A stretch of DNA of 6,137 nucleotides from Desulfovibrio sp. (GTDB lineage Bacteria; Desulfobacterota; Desulfovibrionia; Desulfovibrionales; Desulfovibrionaceae), in NCBI GenBank assembly GCA_028708195.1, contig JAQVZK010000147.1, forward strand, positions 1 through 6,137, read 5' to 3'. The position numbers were made by a program, and so were the translations under genes. Below, one piece after another: positions 1-5,101 of the stretch. The notes beneath the pieces are model-generated. The model did not search any database. It was not told where the DNA came from and saw nothing but the letters and a program-made list of their open reading frames with translations. The first letter of the stretch is position 1. Each line of letters begins with the position of its first letter.

Positions 1-1785
1 CGGGCGGCCAGCAGTGTTCAAGAAAACGACCTGCTCCGGCGCCAGAAGCTCGATAACCTGCGCTACAAGGCGGTGGTGGACCACACGCGAACCCTGGTGT
101 TCGAGTGGCGAGACAACGAGCTCAACTACATCAGCCCCCGCATTAGCGAACTTTTGGCTGGCAACTACGACGGCCGCATCCCCTTTGACGTCTGGCGTGA
201 AGACAATGTGCTCTACACTGGCGACAGCACGGCTTTTGACACCTGCCTTTCACGCCTTGCCCTGGGCATACGCTCTGGCGAAACGACCATACGCCTGCGC
301 CGTCGCGACGGGCAGTTCATCTGGTGCAAGGTCACCTACACCTACCTTGCTGACGACGAACCCGGCGACAGGTACATCGGTACCCTCAACGATGTGGACG
401 CCGCCACCCGTACAGAACAGGCCCTGCGCCTGCGCGCAGAGCTTGACCCCCTGACTGGCGCATACAATACGCAGACGTTTTTTGAAAAAGTTGAAGCCGT
501 CTTGCGTGACCACCCGTCTTCTCCTTACGCCATAATGCGTTTTGACGTGGCAGGCTTCAAGGCCATCAATGAAGCCTTTGGTCTGGATGAAGGCAACCGG
601 CTGTTGCGGGCCATTGCGCGCCTTGTGCGCCAACGCCTCAATTTGGATAATGAGGCTTTTGCCCGCCTGAATGCCGACGTGTTCGCCGTGTGCATCACTG
701 GCGACATGACAAAGATACTGCATTTCATCCACTCGCTTTCACGCAGGCTCGAACATTATTCCGACACCTTCAGGGTCAAGCTTTTTTTTGGCGTCTGCCA
801 GATTGAAAACCGCCGCACGCCGGCCCATGTGCTTTGCGACTGGGCGTACCTTGCGCAAAAGACCATCAAGGGCAGCGACCTTGCCAACTACGCCTTTTAT
901 GACGACGCCCTGCGCCAACGTCTGCACGGCGAAAGCTACATTACCGACCAGATGTACAGCGCGCTGGAGCAGAAGCAGTTCAAGCTTTACCTGCAGCCCA
1001 AGGTCGAGATGTCCAGCGGTCGCATCATCGGGGCAGAATCCCTTGTGCGCTGGCAGCATCCCCAGGACGGCCTCATTCTACCCGGCCGCTTTGTGCCGCT
1101 GTTTGAGCGCAACGGCTTTATTGTGAGAATGGACGAATATGTCTGGGACCTGACCTGCCAGAACCTGCGCATGTGGATCGACAAAGGCTACAAGCCCATG
1201 CCTGTTTCGGTCAACGTATCCCGTCTGCACTTCAATGACGGCACGCTGACTGAAAAGCTGGTGCAGCTCACCAACAAATATCGCCTGCCCCGCCACCTGC
1301 TCGAACTGGAACTGACCGAAAGCGCTTTTTTTGATAATGAAAAAGCCCTTATACAGAACATGAACAAGCTTCAGGCCGAGGGCTTTATCTTTTCTATGGA
1401 TGACTTCGGCACAGGGTACTCCTCGCTGAGCTCCCTGCGCGATTTGCCCTTCAATATCGTCAAGCTTGACCGTACATTTATCAGCAACAGCACCGACAAT
1501 TCGCGCGGGCAGATAGTGGCACGCAACACCATTGCCCTTGCCAAAGACCTGAATATGAAAATCGTGGCAGAAGGTGTTGAAACCGTCGACCACGCACGCT
1601 TTTTGCTGTCCTGCGGTTGTAACTGCGCTCAGGGTTTTTACTATTCAAAGCCGCTGGACGAAGCCACTTTTGAAGTCTTGTCCTTTATTCAGGAAAAAGC
1701 TTTCTGGGTTGACGCCCAACTGGCAGAAGACGCCCGCCGCATGAACCTACCCCTCAGCGATGAAACCCGGTTTTACGATTTTTAA
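1..1785 (+). CDS. PAS-GGDEF-EAL protein, probable c-di-GMP phosphodiesterase (5' end outside window)
   Basis: The frame is open from base 1 to TAA at 1783-1785, so 594 codons are visible. The GTG at 73 is probably internal, because helix-like coding sequence continues upstream of it. Numbering from the first visible codon: a PAS_3-like domain spans about 30-135 and ends in a PAC-like stretch (YIGTLNDVD). A GGDEF domain spans about 145-295, with DPLTGAYN at 149-156 and the metal-type Asp182 in FDVAGFKAIN. Its signature is degraded to NADVF (224-228), so cyclase activity is very unlikely. The EAL domain spans about 315-560 and keeps the expected residues: Glu346 (in AESLVRW), Asn405 (SVNVS), Glu437 (ELTES), Asp467/Asp468 (DDFGTGYSS), Lys488 and Asp490 (VKLD), Glu524 (VAEGVET) and Gln544 (AQGF). 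The family hydrolyses c-di-GMP to pGpG. The degenerate GGDEF may act as a GTP-binding regulatory domain, which is inference. No membrane segment is visible, but the missing N-terminus may hold one or further sensor domains. Confidence 0.93.
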   Translation, partial: RAASSVQENDLLRRQKLDNLRYKAVVDHTRTLVFEWRDNELNYISPRISELLAGNYDGRIPFDVWREDNVLYTGDSTAFDTCLSRLALGIRSGETTIRLRRRDGQFIWCKVTYTYLADDEPGDRYIGTLNDVDAATRTEQALRLRAELDPLTGAYNTQTFFEKVEAVLRDHPSSPYAIMRFDVAGFKAINEAFGLDEGNRLLRAIARLVRQRLNLDNEAFARLNADVFAVCITGDMTKILHFIHSLSRRLEHYSDTFRVKLFFGVCQIENRRTPAHVLCDWAYLAQKTIKGSDLANYAFYDDALRQRLHGESYITDQMYSALEQKQFKLYLQPKVEMSSGRIIGAESLVRWQHPQDGLILPGRFVPLFERNGFIVRMDEYVWDLTCQNLRMWIDKGYKPMPVSVNVSRLHFNDGTLTEKLVQLTNKYRLPRHLLELELTESAFFDNEKALIQNMNKLQAEGFIFSMDDFGTGYSSLSSLRDLPFNIVKLDRTFISNSTDNSRGQIVARNTIALAKDLNMKIVAEGVETVDHARFLLSCGCNCAQGFYYSKPLDEATFEVLSFIQEKAFWVDAQLAEDARRMNLPLSDETRFYDF

Positions 1786-1796
1786 GCACGCGCACC

Positions 1797-1845
1797 ACGG
1801 GCAACCCGGCGCTCAGGCCTGACTACCTGACCATGCCCGTCTTTT
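1797..1845 (+). terminator. Possible terminator or 3' structure after the EAL gene
   Basis: Just after the EAL stop codon, ACGGGCA (1797-1803) and TGCCCGT (1834-1840) form a perfect 7-bp outer stem. Within it, TCAGG (1813-1817) and CCTGA (1826-1830) form an inner 5-bp stem. The outer arm is followed by CTTTT. The long interior and the short T-tract make it a poor intrinsic terminator alone. It could work together with the pyrimidine-rich region that follows. Confidence 0.35.
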
Positions 1846-1854
1846 CAGCTCCCA

Positions 1855-1918
1855 CCCGCCCGACCAGCCTCATCCTCTCTCTCTTGCCCGCCCGACACGG
1901 CTCATCTTCTCTCTCTTG
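1855..1918. repeat. Tandem pair of 32-bp pyrimidine-rich repeats
   Basis: Two head-to-tail units occupy 1855-1886 and 1887-1918 and match at 28 of 32 positions. Both begin CCCGCCCGAC, share CTCATC in the middle and end TCTCTCTCTTG. The mismatches are at unit positions 11, 12, 14 and 21. A run of seven C follows at 1921-1927. The repeats lie between two convergent genes and outside any credible coding frame. The strand bias is strong: by hand count, 1841-1927 has 46 C, 23 T, 10 G and 8 A. Confidence 0.85.
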
Positions 1919-1954
1919 CTCCCCCCCACAACAGCATCAACCGGCAAAGCTTTT

Positions 1955-1989
1955 CAAAACAAAAAGACAGCCCGTTGCTACATGGGCAG
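1955..1989 (-). terminator. Weak candidate terminator for the peptidase-like gene
   Basis: Reading the minus strand across the stop codon, GCCC (plus 1984-1987) can pair with GGGC (plus 1970-1973) over a 10-nt loop. The transcript then runs into TTTTTGTTTT (plus 1956-1965). The T-tract is good, but the stem is only 4 bp, with one further pair across a mismatch. The call is tentative. Confidence 0.3.
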
Positions 1990-2547
1990 CCGCAGCAGGC
2001 GGATGGTTTCAGGCTGTATGTAGAGCAGTTTTTCCTTGGTTACGTCTTGCGCGTAGGTCACAAAACTGTCTTTACGCACATTGAGGATGGCCTCAGCCTC
2101 ATGGCTGCAGTCAAAGAGGTGCAGCACACCGTCTTTGAGGCTGTCGGCTGTTGTCCAGTGGCGGTTTACAGGCGGGCCTTCGGGCGTGATGTGGCGCAGA
2201 AAGCGAAAAACAAGGGCACGGTTGCTGCCGCCATTAAGCCATTTGTCGCAGCAGTCCCACACCTGTTCCGTCGAGGGGTCCTGATCCGTCCCAAATGGCT
2301 GGCGCACATCAAGGGGAAACACCCGCCCCTGCGCGCGCAACATGCCGTCCACCAGAGCGCAGTAGTCTGTTTCCTGTTCCAGCACAGCCTTGAAGACTTC
2401 AGGCGAGGCCGCCAGGGCCATGAGGGTTTCGTTGAGAATATCGCGCGCCTTGAGCACTCGAATACTGTGGGTAAGCCGCAGGGCGTTCAGCACGGCATAA
2501 ATAGCGCAAAATGTGTCCAATTTACCCTGGTAGAAAGGTTTCAGCAT
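1978..2547 (-). CDS. Papain-like (C39-like) cysteine peptidase-fold protein, function unknown
   Basis: This 189-residue protein starts at the ATG whose complement is 2545-2547 and ends at TAG (1978-1980). The start is set by GGAGG (plus 2552-2556), 4 nt upstream. The frame stays open to an ATG at 2685, but that 46-residue extension is Gly-rich, compositionally poor and lacks a convincing ribosome site. Near the N-terminus, QGKLDTFCAIYAVLNAL puts a Gln (Q7) seven residues before a Cys (C14), the oxyanion-hole and nucleophile spacing of papain-like folds. RHWTTADSL provides His130 and LFDCSH provides Asp146, completing a plausible Cys-His-Asp triad in the expected order. There is no signal peptide or membrane segment, so it is probably cytoplasmic. 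It is a single-domain gene, convergent with the EAL gene and divergent from panC, with no attached ABC transporter or precursor peptide as in bacteriocin-type C39 systems. I do not recognise a named family; substrate and role are unknown. Being a real gene is well supported; peptidase activity is inferred from motif spacing. Confidence 0.8.
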   Translation of the reverse strand: MLKPFYQGKLDTFCAIYAVLNALRLTHSIRVLKARDILNETLMALAASPEVFKAVLEQETDYCALVDGMLRAQGRVFPLDVRQPFGTDQDPSTEQVWDCCDKWLNGGSNRALVFRFLRHITPEGPPVNRHWTTADSLKDGVLHLFDCSHEAEAILNVRKDSFVTYAQDVTKEKLLYIQPETIRLLRLPM

Positions 2548-2551
2548 GAGG

Positions 2552-2556
2552 CCTCC
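2552..2556 (-). promoter_or_regulatory. Shine-Dalgarno site fixing the peptidase-like gene start
   Basis: The minus strand reads GGAGG, then CCTC, then ATG. This strong ribosome-binding core at 4-nt spacing favours the start at 2547 over the in-frame ATG at 2685. Confidence 0.7.
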
Positions 2557-2562
2557 AGTCCC

Positions 2563-2591
2563 CTTATGCCCATTGCCGCCGGACGGGTCAA
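2563..2591 (-). promoter_or_regulatory. Candidate promoter for the peptidase-like gene
   Basis: On the minus strand, TTGACC (plus 2586-2591, 5 of 6 to the -35 consensus) is separated by 17 nt from CATAAG (plus 2563-2568, 4 of 6 to the -10 consensus). The predicted start near 2556 would leave only about nine bases of leader, with the ribosome site at its 5' end. Either the leader is unusually short or the true promoter lies elsewhere in 2590-2720. Confidence 0.28.
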
Positions 2592-2601
2592 GACCATGCC
2601 C

Positions 2602-2638
2602 CTGCCCGCCCCGTGGGCTACGTGCGCATTGCGGGCAG
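2602..2638. repeat. 8-bp perfect inverted repeat between divergent genes
   Basis: CTGCCCGC (2602-2609) and GCGGGCAG (2631-2638) are perfect inverted copies separated by 21 bases. The site lies between the peptidase-like gene and the panC promoter. It could be a binding site or a cruciform. No T-tract follows on either strand, so it is not an obvious terminator. Confidence 0.5.
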
Positions 2639-2670
2639 CCATACGGGCCCCACAGCACTGGGACTTTTTC

Positions 2671-2699
2671 TTTACAAGGCTTCACAGGGCGTGTATAAA
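2671..2699 (+). promoter_or_regulatory. Sigma70-type promoter of panC-metK
   Basis: TTTACA (2671-2676) matches the -35 consensus at 5 of 6 positions. TATAAA (2694-2699) matches the -10 consensus at 5 of 6. The spacer is the ideal 17 nt. Transcription would start near 2706, giving a leader of about 28 nt before panC. The local sequence is clearly more AT-rich than its surroundings. Confidence 0.72.
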
Positions 2700-2714
2700 G
2701 GAATTCCCTTAAAC
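2693..2714. promoter_or_regulatory. Palindrome over the panC -10 and start site, possible operator
   Basis: A 22-bp palindrome centred between 2703 and 2704 pairs at 9 of 11 positions. Its core is GGAATTCC (2700-2707) and its outer arms are GTATAAA and CTTAAAC. It covers the -10 box and the predicted start site, where a repressor would block RNA polymerase. No named regulator motif was recognised. Confidence 0.4.
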
Positions 2715-2733
2715 TATATCACAATACCTTGAT

Positions 2734-3579
2734 ATGCAGATATTAACTACGCCTCAGCAATTGGCGGCCCAGTGCCGCACCTGGCACAAGGCCGGGGACG
2801 ACATCGCCCTTGTCCCCACTATGGGCTATTACCACGCCGGGCATGAGGACCTCATGGTTCACGCCCGCACGCTGGGCAAGCGGCTTGTGGTAAGCCTTTT
2901 TGTCAATCCTGCCCAGTTTGGTCCCGATGAGGACCTGGCCGCCTACCCGCGTGATTCCGAGCGGGACGCGGCCATTGCCGCCCGTCACGGTGCGGACGTG
3001 CTCTTCATGCCCGAGCCCGGCTCCATGTACGAACCAGACCACGCCACCTGGGTTGAGGTGCCCGACCTTGCCAGGGGTTTGTGCGGGCAGAGCCGCCCAA
3101 TACATTTTCGCGGCGTGTGCACTGTTGTGCTCAAGCTTTTTATGCTGAGTGCGGCTGACGTTGCTGTTTTTGGCCAGAAAGACTGGCAGCAGCAGGCCAT
3201 CATCCGGCGCATGGTGCGGGATCTGAACCTGCCTGTGCGCATAGAAACGCGCCCCACTGTGCGCGAGGGAGACGGGCTCGCCCTGTCGTCGCGCAATGTG
3301 TACCTCACCCCTGAAGAACGCACCCAGGCGCCAGAAATCCGTCAGGCTCTGCTCCACGCGCAAAAGCTGGTGCAGGAAGGTGAAACAAGCGCGACGCCTT
3401 TGCGCGAGGCTGTGCTGCGCCGCTGGGCAGAGCACCTGCCCGTTGGCCGCCTGGACTACCTCAGCATCGTGCATTCCGAATCAATGGAACCTCTCGACAG
3501 CGTCGACGGGCCAGCGCTCATGGCCTGCGCCGTGCGTATGGGCAAGGCCCGCCTTATCGACAATATCGTATTACGCTAG
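2734..3579 (+). CDS. panC: Pantoate--beta-alanine ligase (pantothenate synthetase)
   Basis: The 281-residue product is the usual size for PanC. The enzyme joins pantoate and beta-alanine using ATP (via pantoyl adenylate, releasing AMP and PPi) to make pantothenate, the coenzyme A precursor, in the cytoplasm. Family motifs are in order: PTMG (28-31) with the HxGH nucleotide-binding motif HAGH (34-37), VNPAQF (57-62), EDLAAYPR, the SRPIHFRGV segment around 120-128, FGQKDWQQQ (146-154), REGDGLALSSRN (177-188) with the KMSKS-like SSRN, and RLIDN near the C-terminus. Small departures from common sequences are GYYHAGH for G-x-LHxGH and SRPIHF for SRPGHF. They do not remove known catalytic residues. 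The ATG gives the standard PanC N-terminus, although no clear Shine-Dalgarno sequence precedes it. It is probably the first gene of a two-gene unit with metK, 43 nt downstream. Confidence 0.97.
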   Translation: MQILTTPQQLAAQCRTWHKAGDDIALVPTMGYYHAGHEDLMVHARTLGKRLVVSLFVNPAQFGPDEDLAAYPRDSERDAAIAARHGADVLFMPEPGSMYEPDHATWVEVPDLARGLCGQSRPIHFRGVCTVVLKLFMLSAADVAVFGQKDWQQQAIIRRMVRDLNLPVRIETRPTVREGDGLALSSRNVYLTPEERTQAPEIRQALLHAQKLVQEGETSATPLREAVLRRWAEHLPVGRLDYLSIVHSESMEPLDSVDGPALMACAVRMGKARLIDNIVLR

Positions 3580-3588
3580 CAAATCACC

Positions 3589-3601
3589 GCGCCTGTGGCG
3601 C
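3589..3601 (+). other. Small hairpin in the panC-metK gap
   Basis: GCGCC (3589-3593) and GGCGC (3597-3601) form a perfect 5-bp stem with a TGT loop. No T-tract follows, so it should not terminate transcription. It ends nine bases before the metK ribosome site and might affect RNA stability or translation of metK. The 43-nt gap is too short to hold a SAM riboswitch. Confidence 0.4.
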
Positions 3602-3610
3602 TATGCTTGA

Positions 3611-3616
3611 AAGGAG
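3611..3616 (+). promoter_or_regulatory. Strong ribosome-binding site of metK
   Basis: AAGGAG lies 6 nt upstream of the metK ATG, close to ideal. It contrasts with panC, which has no clear site, and suggests metK is translated more strongly than panC from a shared message. Confidence 0.85.
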
Positions 3617-3622
3617 AACAGC

Positions 3623-4795
3623 ATGCAGACCAAGGGTAAATATTTCTTCACCTCCGAATCCGTCACCGAGGGTCATCCCGATAAGGTGGCAGACCAGATT
3701 TCCGACGCTGTTCTGGACACCCTGCTGGCGCAGGACCCGGACGCCCACGTGGCCTGCGAAACGCTGGTAACCACGGGCATGGCGGTTATCGCCGGCGAAA
3801 TCAGCACCACCGGTTATGCGGACCTGCCCACTGTGGTGCGTGAAACCATCAAGAATATCGGCTACAGCAATTCCGACATGGGCTTTGACTGGAAGACCTG
3901 CGCCGTCATTTCCACCATTGGGCACCAGTCTCCCGACATCGCCCAGGGCGTTGTGCGCGCGCAACCCGAAGATCAGGGTGCGGGCGACCAGGGCATGATG
4001 TTCGGCTTTGCCTGCGACGAAACTGCCACCCTGATGCCTGCTCCCATTTACTGGGCGCACCAGCTTTCGCAGCAGCTTACCAAGGTGCGCAAAGACGGTC
4101 TGGTGGACTTTTTCCGCCCGGACGGCAAGACCCAGGTTTCTTTTGAGTATCAGGACGGCAGGCCCGTACGCATCAACAACGTGGTGGTTTCCACACAGCA
4201 CGCGGAGAGCGCCAGTCAGGCGGATGTGGCCGAAGCCGTGAAAAAGCACGTCATTCGCCCCATCCTTGAGCCTTCCGGCTACTTCACCGAAAAAGATTGC
4301 GAAATCTTCATCAATACCACCGGACGCTTTGTTGTGGGCGGCCCCATGGGCGACTGCGGTCTGACTGGCCGCAAAATCATTCAGGACACCTACGGCGGCA
4401 GCGGCCACCACGGCGGCGGCGCCTTCTCCGGCAAAGACCCCTCCAAGGTTGACCGTTCCGGCGCATACATGGGCCGCTACATCGCCAAAAACGTTGTGGC
4501 TGCTGGTCTTGCCCCGGTGTGCGAAGTGCAGATTGCCTATTGCATCGGCGTGGCCCAGCCCGTCAGCGTGCTTGTGTCCTCGCAGGGTACCAGCGAAGTT
4601 CCTGACGAAATCCTGACCAAGGCCGTGCGCGAAGTTTTTGACCTTCGCCCCTACTTCATCAGCAAGCGTCTTGATCTCAAGCGCCCCATTTACCAGAAGA
4701 CCTCCTGCTACGGCCACTTTGGCCGCGAGCTGCCCGAGTTCACATGGGAAGCCACCGATGCCGTGGCTGACCTGCGCACTGCCGCCAAGGTGTAA
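3623..4795 (+). CDS. metK: S-adenosylmethionine synthase (methionine adenosyltransferase)
   Basis: This complete 390-residue enzyme, of normal bacterial MetK length, makes S-adenosylmethionine from methionine and ATP, releasing phosphate and pyrophosphate. The family is a homotetrameric cytoplasmic enzyme using Mg2+ and K+. Motifs are clear: the N-terminal [18 protein letters not shown] with GHPDK at 17-21, [14 protein letters not shown] (97-110), the signature [12 protein letters not shown] (119-130), NVVVSTQH (186-193), [21 protein letters not shown] (starting at 239) and the glycine-rich loop with [19 protein letters not shown] (264-282). No catalytic residue appears lost. The start is supported by AAGGAG 6 nt upstream and the standard family N-terminus. 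It probably shares the panC promoter, since no promoter was seen in the 43-nt gap, though an internal one inside panC is possible. Two hairpins with T-tracts close the unit. Confidence 0.98.
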   Translation: MQTKGKYFFTSESVTEGHPDKVADQISDAVLDTLLAQDPDAHVACETLVTTGMAVIAGEISTTGYADLPTVVRETIKNIGYSNSDMGFDWKTCAVISTIGHQSPDIAQGVVRAQPEDQGAGDQGMMFGFACDETATLMPAPIYWAHQLSQQLTKVRKDGLVDFFRPDGKTQVSFEYQDGRPVRINNVVVSTQHAESASQADVAEAVKKHVIRPILEPSGYFTEKDCEIFINTTGRFVVGGPMGDCGLTGRKIIQDTYGGSGHHGGGAFSGKDPSKVDRSGAYMGRYIAKNVVAAGLAPVCEVQIAYCIGVAQPVSVLVSSQGTSEVPDEILTKAVREVFDLRPYFISKRLDLKRPIYQKTSCYGHFGRELPEFTWEATDAVADLRTAAKV

Positions 4796-4809
4796 CAGCG
4801 GTATATATT

Positions 4810-4858
4810 CTGCGGCATTTCACCCCTGAGGTGCCGCAGGCATTTGCCTTCAGTTTTT
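4810..4858 (+). terminator. First hairpin and T-tract after metK
   Basis: CTGCGGCA (4810-4817) pairs perfectly with TGCCGCAG (4832-4839). A smaller stem, AGGC (4838-4841) with GCCT (4846-4849), overlaps its 3' edge, so the two cannot both form fully. TTTTT follows at 4854-4858, four bases after the smaller stem. It is either a weaker first terminator or a 3' stabilising structure. Confidence 0.5.
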
Positions 4859-4864
4859 GTCGTG

Positions 4865-4905
4865 AAACAGGCGGGGACGGGCTTTACCCGTCCCCGCCTG
4901 TTTTT
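4865..4905 (+). terminator. Strong intrinsic terminator of the panC-metK unit
   Basis: AAACAGGCGGGGACGGG (4865-4881) pairs perfectly with its complement at 4887-4903. This makes a 17-bp GC-rich stem with the 5-nt loop CTTTA. The T-tract 4901-4905 overlaps the stem base. It is the clearest terminator in the window and separates metK from aroC. Confidence 0.93.
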
Positions 4906-5008
4906 AATGGAGTGCCAAAAACGTCCCGGCCACCGCCCCCCGCACCCTCTCCTCCATAACACTCCCACAAAGCATTGCGCACTCCAAAGGGGTGGCGCAT
5001 CCCACGGC
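4906..5008. other. Intergenic spacer between metK terminator and aroC promoter
   Basis: No credible gene is seen here. One imperfect hairpin is present: TGCGC (4976-4980) with GCGCA (4995-4999), continued by ACTCC (4981-4985) with GGGGT (4989-4993). It includes one G-T pair and one bulged G, and closes on an AAA loop. It lies just upstream of the aroC -35 box, so it would not be part of that transcript. Confidence 0.5.
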
Positions 5009-5037
5009 TTGCCAGCCGCGCCGCCCTTACCTATACT
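5009..5037 (+). promoter_or_regulatory. Sigma70-type promoter of aroC
   Basis: TTGCCA (5009-5014, 5 of 6 to the -35 consensus) and TATACT (5032-5037, 5 of 6 to the -10 consensus) are separated by exactly 17 nt. Transcription would start near 5044 and leave a leader of about 58 nt. The leader contains GGCTGCCC twice, at 5049-5056 and 5061-5068. The promoter fits the strong terminator upstream, which makes aroC a separate transcription unit. Confidence 0.72.
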
Positions 5038-5091
5038 AACAGGATTATGGCTGCCCCATTGGCTGCCCGAACCATATATTCTGTCCTGCGC

Positions 5092-5095
5092 GAGG
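5092..5095 (+). promoter_or_regulatory. Ribosome-binding core deciding the aroC start
   Basis: GAGG precedes two adjacent in-frame ATG codons at 5099 and 5102. The 6-nt spacing to the second is near optimal and the 3-nt spacing to the first is short, which favours the second. Confidence 0.6.
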
Positions 5096-5101
5096 TGCAT
5101 G

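Noticed and set aside
1855..1918. CRISPR array
   Set aside because: There are only two units, directly abutting with no spacer between them, and no cas gene is nearby.
1833..2084. Rightward open frame across the convergent intergenic region
   Set aside because: It is generated by the pyrimidine-rich repeats, has no ribosome site or recognisable protein feature, and overlaps the end of the peptidase-like gene.
2548..2685. N-terminal extension of the peptidase-like gene to an ATG at 2685
   Set aside because: The extra 46 residues are Gly-, Pro- and Cys-rich with no motif, they would cover the -35 box of the panC promoter, and the internal ATG at 2547 has a clear GGAGG site.
1975..2712. Long rightward open frame antisense to the peptidase-like gene
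   Set aside because: The product shows no domain pattern, whereas the opposite strand carries a coherent catalytic-motif series and a ribosome site.
3580..3622. SAM riboswitch or terminator before metK
   Set aside because: Only 43 nt are available, with a 5-bp hairpin and no T-tract; this is too short for any known SAM riboswitch class with an expression platform.
3584..4717. Long leftward open frame opposite metK
   Set aside because: It mirrors metK codon structure in GC-rich DNA; the Gly/Ala/His-rich product has no recognisable features and metK is certain.
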